Shown: positions 49,262 to 62,592, counted from the stretch's first letter. The stretch is 64,000 bases of DNA from Hymenolepis diminuta (GCA_900708905.1 CAADRB010000002.1:5968269-6032268); one strand, 5' to 3'. The notes: generated by a model not told the origin, from the sequence alone. Numbers and translations are program-made.

Positions 49262-51779
49262 ATGAAAATGTAATACGATTATTATATATGAATTTAAAGG
49301 ACTTCGGGACAACATCTTCCAAGAAGTGACCACCAAAACATAGATTAAGAAGAGGTTAAGCTGGTATGATTATATCTTATTTAGCTCAAAACGCATGCTT
49401 TCGAAAAATTCTTATTTCGTATTTCATATTTTGTATTTCGTTGCAATCTTAGTTATTCAGTCCCTATTTTTTTGCCAAATTATTGGTTCACATCTTTTCT
49501 ATTTTCTTATTCCTCTTCCATGGTTTGAGTCATCAAATGCCCTCCTCCCGTATTGGAGCCTAGTATTAATGCAATAAATTCTTCATTCCCACAATATGCA
49601 AAGACACAAAGTGTTATAAATATTTAAATCATCACAGAAACGAGAGGACAACGATTCAGCACAGCGATTCCTAAAAAGCTAGCAGTCAACACAAACTCAC
49701 ACGTAGACACCGGATCTTTGAATGTTGTCAGGGCAGGGAGAATATGGAGAAAGGGGGGTAGGGGAAGAAGGAGCAAAGACTGGAAGTGCTGTCTACTGTA
49801 TTCGAATTAAATTATTCATTTCGTTCACGCATCCCTCCTCCCCCCCCTAACTCTACGGTATTTCCCTTTTCGTCTTACCTTCCTTCTGAATACCTCTTTT
49901 TGTCGGACTCTCTCAGATGCCTCATCCGTTTACCTCATTTTATGATAATGTCAGTTACTAATTAGTGGGTGGATATTTCGGAGAATTTAGTGCCGGTGAT
50001 AGCTAGTTTATTAGTCAGATTTACAGCCTACTAAGCATCCGTATTAATTAAATTATCAAATAATGACACGAATGTACTTGATTAAATCGATCACTCTTAA
50101 ATCTGGATAGTTAAAAAGCTCGGTCTTCTCTTTTGATGATATGGTATGGTATCATCACTAATATTATTATTTATCATAACAAGATGTGTTTTCGGGATAG
50201 CCCAAGAATTTTGAGGTTGTAAAATTTAGCGTAAATGAAGTTGGAATTCCTTTTTACTAGGAAGAGGCTTTGATCTATGTTGGTACCCAATTTGAAAATC
50301 AAGTATTTTTATTCCTAATTTTATTTTTAACTATTTTGTATATTTTTATAATCTGACTCTAATACATTATGAATAACTTAACTAGTCACTAGTGGCCATC
50401 AGATCGACTGATTGAAATAGCATGACCAAATTTTCAAATAAGATCAAAATAATCAATCACCTCTCAATTCAGCAGATATGAAGTATCATCCAGAAATGAT
50501 GGTGTTTGTGTAGGTTAAATTTTGGACCATAAATAAATGATGAAATAAACTAAATCTTTTATGTAAAATAGCACGCAACCTGGTAAATCAAGAGTTCATA
50601 TGATGCAAGTTTCTTTTGATATCCTGACTTTTATTCTCTACATTGATCCGATTCTCCCCTCATTTATTATGTAGACTATTTGATTACTGCTTGTTTCTCT
50701 TTAAGTTTCAACTATTAAAATTCATGAATTTTTTATATTTTCGTTATCAATAGTCATAGAAGAATGATTATCTATTAAGTACTTTGAGAATGATTGTAAG
50801 TATTACTTCCTTCATCATCGTAATTTATAACCGTTACATTTAGCATTTTGTCCTTGTTGAAACATTTCCCGATTATTGTTGAATTGCCTACTTTATTTAT
50901 AGCAATGACAGAGTTTCCTTTCTTCCTTTTGCCTAGAAGTAAATATATTCTATTTTATTCGTCCTGATATTATCTCACAGCCAATTTGTTTATTAATCAT
51001 TATATATGTCACTCCAATGTAATAACCTACAGATCTTTCTTCTCATTTCTTCTTCTAGCTCAGATTTTAATTGATAATTTCAGTTTTGGTCAGGACACTA
51101 AAATACAATTAGTTCTTCACATTTAGACACTTTCACTTTCCTGGCAATATCAGATTGTCTCGTCTAATCAGGCAGTGATATTTACTTCTGTGTTTAACCC
51201 TATTTTTCTGGGGAAAAATCTGTCCCCAAATTTTATGTCTTAGAAAACCTCGGTTAGTTCTTTCCTCCAGGTGGCACGTAACAAGCATATCTAAATGACC
51301 ACTACTGCCATGTTAAACGTTGGGAAAAACTCGCAGGCCAATAATACTAAACAACCCACTGAAGCAGCCCATTTATTTATCCAAAATAACCAGGGTACTA
51401 AGATACTTATTAAACGAAAAATATTTGCTTTTAGAGTTTTGAGTTTAAAATGAGCAAAGTAAGTGAAAGTGAGGAATCCTGATGTTTTTATTCGTTTTGA
51501 TGATCAACCATTACATTGTATTAAGAAATTCAGTGCTTACCGGATTAGTGTTTTAAAACAACGGATAATTGATCATATGGGCGGCGGAGAATATTATGAG
51601 AAGGGTGATATTGGATTTAGATTATTGTTGGTATTTCACTCTTTTTAGTATTTCTTTAAAAGACTGAAGTTGACCAGTGCCATTGTTTTCATATTCTCCC
51701 TAATAGCTTTCTTATTTAACAATCTATCTGACTAACAAACTAACTCTCAACTTATCTTGATCTTTTCTTTGTAATTTAG

Positions 51780-52301
51780 GTAACAATAATGTGCACCGAC
51801 AATGACTCCTCAAAACCTCTAACACGAAACGCCACTCTTCATGTTAGTATTAGCGACATAAACGACGAGACACCAAAGTTTGAGCACCCAGTTTACCAAG
51901 GTCACGTTCGGGAGAATGAGCCCAACGCTCCAGTGATTCATCTAACCCCATCTCCAACGATCCGGGTTGCAGATGCAGACGCAGGTCGAAATGCACTTAT
52001 CACATTCTCACTCAAGGAAGCATCAGCTGTTGAAGGCAGTTCAAATTCCACCAGGAGGACTTCTGATGTTGGACACTTTCGTATTGACCCGAGGTCAGGA
52101 AGACTGTGGACTGTTCCAGCTTTGGATGCTGAAGAACAGGTAGATGATGCTTCAGGAGAAGGCAGGAAGTATGTATTCTATGTGGTGGCTACTGATGATG
52201 GAGTTCCCGAAAGGCGATCTAGTTCTGCCCTGATGAATATCTTTGTCGATGATATTAATGATAATCCTCCGGCTTTCGAACACTATCATTATAATTTTGA
52301 G
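51780..52301 (+). CDS. Protocadherin, coding exon 2 (end of cadherin repeat 4, repeat 5)
   Basis: 174 codons in phase 0 at both ends (TTTAG|GTA ... GAG|GTGAGT), residues 528-701. It completes EC4 with CTDNDSSKPL and DINDETPKF. It then encodes EC5 (562-693) with DADAGRNA, an LDAEE motif in place of LDRE, ATDDG and DINDNPPAF, and starts EC6. A Ser/Asp-rich insertion (GSSNSTRRTSD) enlarges one loop of EC5 and carries an NST sequon. Because both ends are phase 0, skipping this exon would keep the frame and remove most of one repeat unit. Confidence 0.95.
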
Positions 52302-55300
52302 GTGAGTTTATCATTTATAGAAATTTATGATTTTATTAAATTTATACTTAATATAATTTGAATTAAATGAATCTAAGCAAATCGAACAGCTAGCAAATTT
52401 ACTTTGTTTATTTAGATTATTTATATAAAATAAATTTATCAAGTGTACTTATACCGAAAATAATAATTTTTTTATTATGTTAATTTAGGATGTTGAAAAT
52501 TTTACTATAAAAATAAGATAATGTTTTTATTTTTCGATAATTTTAACGGTCTCAGAGTAAGTAAGAGGTAAGTAAGTAATTTTTGGCCAAAGGTTAAAAT
52601 GAAATAGCATCTGCACTACATTCATTAAATTTATTGCCTCACTCTGATCGTATTAAATATGGTTATTACGATTAATTTTTGTAACAACCGGATCCAAGGT
52701 TGCATACATCTCTAGTGATTGGTGGTTTTATGGAAATTATGGATTTAATGCAAATGTTATACTCCTTATCTGAACTAAAGTTCTGAGTTACCTTTATTCA
52801 ACTTATGTCATAACTATTTCTGTCAAGAGGTAAGGGATCGAGAGATTTCAAGGTAGAGTTAAGGTATCCAGGGATCTTACATCTTTTGTTCTTTGGATTC
52901 GGATTGTGCAATATTTACTTATTGAGTAGTGCTAATGAATCTTTACCTGGATCACTTGTCTGCGTCTATCCAGTGCTTATTGTTTGAGTATGATGGTTGA
53001 TCTTACCACTTCCCTTAATTTTCTTCCAAAGGTTGAAAATCAGAAAGAGCTTACATGACCTTACACTAATAAAGCTGAGATAGTTAATTTTTTTCTACCT
53101 ATCAGAGCTCAATATCCAAGGGGCCACTAGGGTTTCTTTCAGTTTCTTTCAAACTCTTTTTGACGAATGGATTATTGTTCTTGAGGTGTTAACTATCGCA
53201 TGTTCAGGAGGAATAACTCCACAAAGTTAGTCACGGTATTTATTTATTCAGCCCGTCTGCCTACCTTCTGAGATGCCTATCATCTTCCGCCACTTTCGCA
53301 TTGTGGGTGTGAGGAAATTACAGCCCATCAAACACCCTGTTTTATTCTCAAGATGAAAAAGACCGACAGACTAATTAAAATTTCATTATTCTAATTTCTC
53401 TCCTCTGAAGTCCCCTATCCTTCGCAGCTATACTCGTTCATCTGCCCTTCGAGGTGCGTTGCTTATCACGAAAGATTTTGTCAACATCGTTTAGAAAGTG
53501 TAAAAGAGAAATTAGTTTATAATTCAATAAGAATTTATTTTTAAAAAGAAATTAACATGTTTACAGAGGCATTACAAATGCCTTGAACATCTGCTTATAT
53601 TATCAATAGCTGGAACTTGATTTTAAATTTTTCAGAAAACATAATTTGTTTAAATTTCGTATATTAAATATGATTAATCTGCGAATATTATAAATAAAAG
53701 TTTGATTTGGGGAGATAACGATAATTAATTATATTTGATTTTGCTAATTCTGTATGATTTTGATGTGCTATGATTATTTTCTTATCGTATAACAGATCTA
53801 TGCGCTTTCGGTAATGATGTTTCCAAATAATCCTATTGATTCGTCGTTGAAAATGATTATGTTTTTAACCACAAAGTCCTCCTTGTACGATTTTGCCGTT
53901 CGTGAAAAGTCTTGAAAAGGAGGAGTCGTCCTTTTTTCCTAATCATACTCCAAAATAAGGCAATTTTCGCCTTCTCCTAGATTAAGAACTAGTCGTTTTT
54001 GATGCACAGTTTGGGGCGGTATATTGACGTGCGGTAGTGATTTAAATTCCGAAGTCCCAATTACATTTGAACTTCTTCGGGAAACAATTTAGACCTTTAT
54101 AAACACTAAATCCTGTCTCCTCGAAAATGGGAAAACATTTTTTCAATTGCACTGTTAAAACCAAAGTTGCATTAATTCCAATTATTAAGAATTCAGCGTG
54201 ATTATCAATATACTTATGTAGCGGTTATTTATATGATCGTAATATCTGAAACGCACAGGAAACTATGTCCCAAAGACCAAGTGATAGATAAACATCAATC
54301 ATACTCAGGTCTAATGACTCAAGGGAAGTTTATCATGTACCCGGACTCTGAAAACCTAAATATAAGTATATCAATAATCGCGAGTTCGACATCTATCGCT
54401 GTACAACCAGTGATTAGAATTTTCTATGATTCTAGAAAATAAAGAGATGATCAATGCAAATTTTTTAATAAGTGAAAATGCAAAATGTCATTATTTTTGG
54501 ACTAGAACACTAACCACTGCCCATTGGGAAGGTTTCATTATACTACCTTTCTGCCCAAGATGAATGTTGAAAAACTCTGTCTTAAATGGACTCATATCAT
54601 TAGTATGACCCAAAAACTTCAAAATCGACTGAATTAGATTTAGTTTTCAGAAAAAACGGATAGATAAATACATAAAAAGGGAGATTTTTACAGATAATTT
54701 TGAAGAAGGTAACTCCGAGCCACCAGTTCTCATTCCGTTAATTTAGATCAATCACTAACTCCATCTTCTAAGCTTAAAAACCTTAAAGTCACAGAAGCTT
54801 TTGGCAATCATTTCATCATCGAGATTATTCATTGGGATAAAAATGTCTAATACTAGGATTAGTTTAAATATTCTTCTTGTTTCCACGTTTGATTAGTTCA
54901 ATTCTATTCCTGAAATCGCGACTCTTTAGACCCTTAAAGCAAGCTTTTGATGACTTCTTATCAACTTTCATAGGTGTCCTAAAATGTGCAATCTAGTGAT
55001 TCAGTCAAAATATCATTCAATCGAGTAAGATTATTACTCTCTGCGGCAAAAGGAATGTGATGAGAATATGCACATGGTATTCACAAAATACTGTGTGTGT
55101 GTATCAGTTGCGGGGTTAAACAATAAATGAAGGGGAAGAAAAATGCATATGCATATCGGGTGACGTCAGTAGATTTTCTATGTTTGAAAAACAGTACGAG
55201 AAAGAAAAAAACCTCGGTGCTTTCTTCTATTACTGTTTGCATCTTTACTTACATTAGGGTTCACATAGTCAAAACATCAGTTGTTCAAACTTTTTTAGGA

Positions 55301-55977
55301 AATGAGTATACAGAAAGGATATTATAGGCAAGCATACTACTCCTCTGATTTGAAGTCCGTTTATATGATCAAAATGATGATAGATGTATGCCTTTCAGCT
55401 TAAAATAATTTGAAAAGAAGGCCTTTGACATTTGAAAATCTAGCTCAAGTCAAATTCTCGTAAAAATCACAGCCAGTGATATCTCTTTTTCATTCTTATA
55501 TTCTCCGTGCTTTTAGCAATTGAGTATAGTTTTTGACGCTTTGATGAGAAAAATCTAATCGTTTACTTTGGTTTCTCCAAGGAAGCTTTTTCTTCGTTTA
55601 CTCAGTAAGGTTTTTTACTTGCAATACCTTTTCTCTCCCAAATATATGATATATTACCACAACTACCACTTCAGGGTCAGTAGTTGATTATGTCTTCATA
55701 AAATCAAGTCTAAGGCGCTCGATGTTTTACTAACGAGAAATATTAATGTAGGTGGACAGATTAAGATTTTTCAGGTGTCCAGATTGCAAAACCACAAACT
55801 GTAATAACTTTGGTAGAGTGACTTAAAGGTTAACTACTTTGAAAGGAGGACAACACATTTGTTTCTGCTTTGCTAGAAAAGGAATAATAGAAAAACGACC
55901 TTTATCTTCAGTTTCACTTCAATGGGTCACAAACTTGTAGGACTTCTTTTATCCATTCTTTCTTTTTCATATTTTAG
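52302..55977 (+). other. Protocadherin intron (3.7 kb, phase 0)
   Basis: Begins GTGAGT and ends in a long pyrimidine tract plus ATTTTAG. It contains repeat family R3 copy 4 (52830-53080). No coding exon was recognised, and the flanking exons join smoothly inside EC6. Confidence 0.85.
52830..53080 (+). repeat. Dispersed repeat family R3, copy 4
   Basis: Shares TCTTTGGATTCGGATTGTGC with the 29.6 kb copy. It also shares ATGGTTGATC..ACCACTT with the 31.9 kb copy, in the same order and orientation. It lies in the second coding intron. Confidence 0.5.
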
Positions 55978-56634
55978 GTTGAAGAGAATGCGCCAGTTGG
56001 AACGGTGGTAGGTCAAGTCTCTGTGCGAGATGCCGATCGAACTGAGGCCAATCGCAAAGTGCGCTTTTCTCTCCGCGGTCGTCCTGAAGATCTCTTTCTC
56101 GTGGATATTGACCGCACCACAGGTCAAATGAATATGCGTCGTCCTGTTGATTACGAAAAGCAGTCTTCTATTTCCTTGACAGTTGTTGCAGAGAATGATG
56201 CTCCTTTGGCAAGTCCATCTATTTCAGGTCGACCTCCTTCTAGTTCTGCTTATCAAACAGAAGCCAGTGTTATCATCAATGTTCTAAATGTAAACGATAA
56301 CCGACCAGAATTTATTCCTATCGCACCTCATAGAAAACATATTATTTTCGCATGGGAACAACTTCCTGTGGCTGGTAGCAATCAGACATCAGGAAAAAAT
56401 CAGAGAAGATTCTGTGAACCGATCCCTTACAAGGTTATCGACAAAGACTGCGACCCTGCAAGTAGGGAATTCTGTTGCACTCTAGAATTGGAAAATACAT
56501 ATGATGGAATGTTTGGTCTGCTTGAGGAGATTCCGAATGTTCTTTGTGCTCTGAAACGTCCATCCCAACCACAGAGCTATAAGCTGATGCTGAAAGCTCG
56601 TGATGGAAATGGAAACGATAGTTTATCTTCTCAG
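55978..56634 (+). CDS. Protocadherin, coding exon 3 (cadherin repeats 6 and 7)
   Basis: 219 codons in phase 0 at both ends, residues 702-920. It continues EC6 (694-813) with VEENAPVGTVVG, DADRTEANRKVRF, a DYE motif in place of LDRE, and NVNDNRPEF. It then encodes most of EC7 (814 to about 935). EC7 is atypical. It has five cysteines (FCEP, DCDP, FCC, LCAL) and no DxNDNxPxF linker after it, as expected for the membrane-proximal repeat. Sequons NQT and NDS are present. The exon ends TCTTCTCAG|GTATGC, a good donor. Reading on would stop after two residues. Confidence 0.95.
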
Positions 56635-58741
56635 GTATGCTGACGCTTTTTTTCCACTAATATACTTAAAAGTTTATATTAAATATGAGACTGAGTTCGT
56701 CCTAATTTGTAATGATAATTAGAAATAAGGATGATAGTTGATGCATTACAGCTCGAGCTTCTCTAGCTGACACTTCCCCAGTTATACATAAGTTAAGAGA
56801 GTCGACGGGAATGGAAAATTTTGAGAATGACGTTAAGTGAGTTTCTGAAAATCAAATTCATCAGATCATTGCTAATAAGGTACATCACGTAATGGCTGCA
56901 AGAGAAAGCCAGTGGGGATTTAATTTTCTGAATTTTTAGATCTTTATTCTTTTAAAATGTCAGTAGAACTATTTCCTGAAAGAAGTCGATCGTTTTTTCA
57001 CTCGACATGAGGCTGAAATTCCTAAATTATGAATGTTATTTGTAGTAACTGACTTCGGTTTGTTAATACCATAAAAATATGTTAAAAAAACTTTTGCAAG
57101 TTTTAGCCATGGGGTAACATCCGAATACGTGAAATGGTAGAATAATCAAGAAAAGGATGAAATAAAGAATCGAATAGACAACAATTACTTATTTTCATTT
57201 GTTCTGGTCTGTGCCACTCACAACTAGACTTTACATCTGATCGGCATGTCTGAATCAGATGAGTTGACTCTCTCACTAGATCACAGCATATGCTTAATAA
57301 TACTGAGTCATTCCGTCTAGACCCGGGTTACTGAAATAGGCAAAATTTAATATTTAATATGTTAATGAGTTGTTTCTAACGTTAATGAATTGGTTGTTCT
57401 GTTGTTTTATTTGTAAACAGGAACGATCTTAGAGTTAACTTATGGCCACGGGAGATTGTTTGTTATAAATGCTTTTAAATGTTTCTCTTTTGTTCCCTGT
57501 TTTTGTTTACACTTATCACTTCCTCTTCAAGTTTCTTCTCCTTGTTCACCTTTCCTCTTTCAGTTCCCATAGGATAAAAATGAACAATTTCTATCCTAGA
57601 AAATTTAAATTTACCATTTATTGTTAATTATTCTTAAAATTTCCATATTTGTCAAAGTGTGGTTAATTGCAGGGTCGTTATCCTGCATAATTTTAGAGTA
57701 AAGCCTACCTTTAAGGCATTTAGATTTAATTATTGAGTTCTGGGATTTGTAGCTATTTTGGAACCTATTTAGGTCGTAGCACTTTCCAACTGTCAAAACT
57801 ACCTTTCAGTCGTACAATCCAGGACGCACTCGTCTGCAACGCTTCATCATTTTTTGGGCTGCGTTCATAAGGGAATAGGAATGTCAATATGGAATCAAGT
57901 GTCAGTCTCACTTAAAAATAACGCCCATGAGCTCAAAAGGGAATATTAAGTGACAAAATAAACGTTCTGCAAACATAAATAAATAAGATGGAGGGTCGTT
58001 GGTCAAACTGTAGCATTATCCATGAAATAAGTCCTCATTTTATCTAATAGTGAATGTTTTATATGCTTTCTTACCATTAAAGGTAACTGTTTGACGCAAA
58101 AATTAATGATTTTGTCTGTTCAGCGATTTCTTTGTGACTGTGAATGAAAATCAGTCAGTATTCAATTCCAGATACAGTTAAAACAAAAAAAACATGATAA
58201 ATAAGTGAGCTAGGCAGACTGATGGTGCCCTAAGTTTTTCGTCAATGAAAAATAGGCTAGTTTAGTCATCTGTACCCCAAAGCAGGGGGATTGATGAGTC
58301 TTTGTCATAATTTGCAAGCGTCTTAGATCTGAATCTACCGCCCATTTTAAGCTGACTCGAGTTTGTTGTTTTGTTTAATAGAAAACTTATTAAATTGGTT
58401 TATAAGGCGAAATGAAGCCTTTTCCTTACTTTGTCTTTCATTATTGTTCTTTTCAGGAACTTCCTTTTCATCTATTTTTTTTCCTGAAATAATGCCAATG
58501 AGAGGTTGTATTCTATTTCCTAATATACTCCTATGAAGTGTATTTTCCGAATTCGTTTCCCATTTATCCCATCTTCATTTAATTCATTTGCCATGAAAAT
58601 TGATGAAAATAAGTTTTCCGCTGTTCTTTTATCTTCTCCACCACTAAATTTTCGAAAATCTGGCTTCATCTTCTCTTTCTTTTTGCTCTAATTGACGATA
58701 TACATGAGTTTGGGGTCTGGTTCAGTCGCACAGGTCAAAAA

Positions 58742-58762
58742 GTCCCCAACGATGCTGGGGAC
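58742..58762. other. Perfect 7-bp GC-rich hairpin with flanking A and T runs
   Basis: GTCCCCA (58742-58748) and TGGGGAC (58756-58762) flank a seven-base loop. A run of A precedes and a run of T follows, so the stem can extend imperfectly. In form it resembles a bacterial terminator. In an intron it is more likely a chance or small-element hairpin. Confidence 0.6.
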
Positions 58763-59834
58763 ATTTTTTGTCACTTAGAGAGGCTGCGGTCTTTGCAAAA
58801 TTGAAATTTACCTCTTTCATTTAAAAACACACCGCACCACCTTGGCGCGAGCATGCAAAGTCTCCATAATTTTCCTTCCGCCCCATCCTACTCTACATCC
58901 CCTTCCGTCCATCTTTCTAAATTCCACCCTCCCCAAATCTTCTTTCCAACCTCCTTCCGTGCGCGGGCAGACAGTTTGAAATTTTCTTCTGAATTATTCA
59001 CTCTATGAGTGAGCTCTCTTCTCTGGGGTCTAATTAATTCGCATCTTAAGCGGAGATGGAGGTTTAGCTGTTTGATGTCCAAGACAACCTCCAACTGAAA
59101 GTCAAATAAGCTGAATTTGGGATATTGTAGTGGATACTAAAAAGCAGTGTATTTGCTTCTGACTTCAGCTGATGATTTATCCAGGTAATTGGAGAAATGT
59201 CACAAAATTCCACTGATTGAAATATTATTCAACACTAACTAATTTTATTTTATTGATAATGCGCTTCATATTTTGAATATGAAATCGCATTTAATGTAGG
59301 TGAAAATGACATTAATTAATAGGACTTATACTATTTTCACAGCTCGTTTTTTGGTAAATAAAGTAATAAATAAGTGTTCTGAAAATTATTTTATTATTGA
59401 ATCCTAATAAATAATAGAATATTAATGATGATATTTATTTCCTTTTTATCAAGCACAAAGTAGATTTATATCCCATTAGGGGGAGGTTTTCAAAACACTT
59501 GGCATAGGTAGAGAGTAGATATTCTGGAGTCGCTCATACGAGAAACACACATTCAAGTGCGATTGGTTACCCATATCACTGAATATAAAGTTATGTGCCT
59601 TGGACTCATGGCTTCGTGAATATATATTTTTTACCTTCCTACGCAATATTGTCATTTAGAAATGAGGTATATGTGCCAATTTCTTACTTTGAGGAGAAAC
59701 ATGGTGAAAACGAACTGTTCCCCTACTATTATCAGTTTAAGAGTTCAGGACAGGTTATTTCATGAGTAAACCGTAGTTTTACTCTTCTACCTTTGTTTGA
59801 GTAAACGGGTTATCGGATTATTCTAAAGATAGTA

Positions 59835-61151
59835 CTGGGTGTGTAAGGTATCTGAGGATACTTATTCTCTTGTAATTTAAGCTAACCTAATAATAAGTAA
59901 TGTATCTTTTATATCAGAAGATCTCGTGGCAGATAGTACTATAACTAGTGAAATGAAAAGACACGTATCTGTAAATGCGAAACAAAGGAATTAAGAATTT
60001 GTACGATTTCTTAAAGTCGTCAGATCTTTCATTTGAAAAGTTGGAAAGGAGCTGCTGAATGAAAACAATGAAGTTGGATTGACCGTCTCGCGGAAGAGAA
60101 AAGAGCATTGCCAACGATCTGCTGACTCACTCACCCAGAAGACCTGAGTTTTTAAGAAGAGTGTATGGCATAGCATGATGGATGAGAATCGTGGGAATTC
60201 AATGTGTGATATCTTGCCAAAGATCTCCGAGTGTTTAAAGGAACAACAATATATAAAGAACGTTGCAAATTATAGGTTTTTAAGCGAAGTCGTCAGTTTA
60301 TGTGGACAAAAACAACTCAAGAGAATCGTTTAATGCCTGCAAAAGGCCTCTTAAAGAAATTGAAGCATCCAGAAGAAGAGAATTTTCTTTGGTTTTTCTC
60401 CGCCAAAGAAAGCTTCCACCAAGACGAAAAAGTCAATCAAAGAAATGATAGGTGGCTGGCTATATGTGGGCGGACCCCACTGAAGTGTCAACTGTCATGC
60501 ATGTGCACGAAGTTTCCACCAAAAGTGATGAGTTTCGGTGTTATTGTTTTTAGTAGTGAGGGAGGGGCATATCATGACTCCTCCACTTTTTCCACGGAAC
60601 CATAGAGTCAATGCAGATGCCATGTAGAGACTCTTCAAACCCCTTTTAGGCCGCCTTGGATAGACAGCGTAGTCAATGGAGGAAGACCCTATATCTTTCA
60701 ACAAGATTCGGCTCCACCCCATAAGCCCCTCAAAACTCAGGATTAGATGGTGGCCGAGAATTGTCATGATCATGTCACATCAAACTTATGGCCGTCTCCT
60801 AACTGCTCACTAGACTTTAATTCTTAGGAGTGTGCGGAGAGGAGTGGAGCGGGCGTTGTTGAAAAAGAAGATAATAAACATCCCCATAACACCAAACCCT
60901 CCCTGATGGAAGCAATAGTCCGAGCAACGAAGGACATCAATAAAGACCACCTGATGAAAGCTTGCAGCCAGTCATTGTCAGACTGGAGTTGAGTCAGTGA
61001 TAGAAGCCGAAGGGGGATATATAGAATAAACCTAGGTCGATATTATTTTTATTTGTTTTGTTACAAGAAAATGTAAGCTTCAGCCATTAAGAGTTTTATG
61101 TTCTATTTTTCTAAAAGTGCTAAGGTATCCTGAGATGTCTTACGTACTCTG
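59835..61151 (+). mobile_element. Decayed full-length Tc1/mariner-like transposon
   Basis: About 1.32 kb, the usual size for this superfamily. It lies between TA dinucleotides at 59833-59834 and 61152-61153. The left end CTGGGTGTGTAAGGTATCTG and the inverted right end CAGAGTACGTAAGACATCTC match at about 20 of the first 27 positions. The interior carries the transposase remnant described separately. The right quarter is shared with a fragment at 17890-18105, whose terminus is a plausible consensus. The element is inactive and sits in the third coding intron of the protocadherin gene, in sense orientation. Confidence 0.85.
60175..61010 (+). pseudogene. Inactivated mariner-type transposase
   Basis: The remnant begins with a helix-turn-helix-region segment (MMDENRGNSM) in one frame. 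From about 60219 the catalytic domain runs mostly in a second frame. Landmarks are KRSRQFMWTKTTQENRL, KHPEEENFLWFFS, NQRNDRWL, a GGRPYIFQQDSAPPHKPLK block with the second catalytic Asp (60705-60707), an LWPS...LDFN block with the third, and EAIVRATKDINKDHL near the end. Where the family normally has an Asp after FFS, this copy has Ala (FFSAKESF), so the first catalytic residue is lost. In-frame stops occur near 60273 and at 60603, 60744, 60825 and 60990, with a local frame disturbance at about 60605-60650. A functional enzyme is excluded. Confidence 0.85.
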
Positions 61152-62592
61152 TATTTTGCAAAAGATTTAAAAGACCTTCTAATGGGAAATAGGAATGACC
61201 TTTACTGAAGTGTGATCTACTAATGACACAAAAATATTCATTTATAAGGAATGTGGCACGATATTAATTATTAGTGTACTCAGATTACATGTGAGAATTG
61301 GCGTATATTCTAGCGTTCTTTTATTAAAAATCATTTAATCTTAATATTAATAAACTTGAACTGAAGTTTCATTTATACATAAACGCTCCCCTTTTTTCAG
61401 TCTCTTAGTCTACTTATGGCTCTATTATAGAACCTGCAACCTTGAATTTTCCACATAAGTTCTTGACGCTCTTTAATTTGATCTGAACATGAGCTTATGT
61501 AACGATCCATTGTCTTTGTTCCCGAAAAACTAGTTTCTAAACTTCAGGTTACACAAGACTTTTATACTTTTGCTACACTAAAATTCCTTAATAAAATCGG
61601 GGGAAAATCTTAAAATAATTCTTATTAAAATATTAATCGTTTAAGGAATTGCGTGTGAAAGTTAAATTAAGGGGAAATTTATACCATTAATGCAATTCAA
61701 CCTCTGTTTTTTAATAGTGCGCTGTTAAAAATTCAGGCAATAAGCATCTTACTATTAAGATTCTTACTGCATATTCGCGTTGGTATTTAGAGATTTGCAT
61801 GCGCATAAGTGCATGGGGTAGAAAATGCGAAGTACGTTCAACGGACTAGGTTCGTTATGGCAGAATTTTAGCCCTAAGGCAAAGGCGTCAGACACTGATT
61901 TCTGCTAAGATAGCTGTCTTTTTCGACATATTTGTCAAAAGTAAATCTAGTTCTGGGGAAAAAGAGCTTGTGGGATAAAAGTCATAGTGAAATTAGCATA
62001 TGTTTAGTTTAAATGAATGATATATCGCTAACTTATCTTAATTTTACCTTGTTTGTGTACTGTTCATTTCAATGAACACCTGTAACTTTGGGAAATTGGT
62101 TCCTATGAATTTATCAAACCGGTTCTTTGGCCATTTTAAAAAATTTACATTGCAAATCATACACAGGAAGTTCTCATTACTGGCAACCATGATTGGCCTA
62201 GTTTAAAGGATAATCCAGGAACACTAATAACCAGTTGCTACTTTATGAACAATGCTCATCCAACTTTGCACTCACCTTGAATTATACTACGCAGCAAAGC
62301 TATTTTTAATCTAATAAGGTAAAATAAAATGATAAAAACACGGGAGGTGGTAAAACCGTTCCATAAGCATAGCTTCAAGATTTGACACTAAGACTCTGAG
62401 TATGATTTTTAGAGATGATTGACCACTTGATGCATTTGTCTCTTCTAATGTTCTAATGTTGATCGATCCTAGCTAACTCAGAAATCCTAGCAGATACGGT
62501 CAAACAATGCGAGATAAAAAATATGAAAGACTTTACGAAATGTAATCTGTGTAAAAATCATAAAAATACGGCTTAATCTATTCATTTTATAG

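Larger units (their letters stand above)
43128..51779 (+). other. Protocadherin intron (8.7 kb, phase 0)
   Basis: Begins GTAAGT and ends TTTGTAATTTAG. It contains an R2 relative (48498-48715) and a SINE-like copy (49095-49261). Open frames inside are short and unremarkable. Joining across it gives a continuous EC4 repeat, which argues against a missed exon. Confidence 0.85.
56635..62592 (+). other. Protocadherin intron (6.0 kb, phase 0)
   Basis: Begins GTATGC and ends TTCATTTTATAG. It contains a perfect hairpin (58742-58762) and the decayed mariner-like element (59835-61151), which is in the same orientation as the host gene. No host exon was recognised. Confidence 0.85.

Noticed and set aside
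58742..58770. Rho-independent bacterial terminator
   Set aside because: The form fits, but the surrounding DNA is a eukaryotic intron with no bacterial gene nearby.
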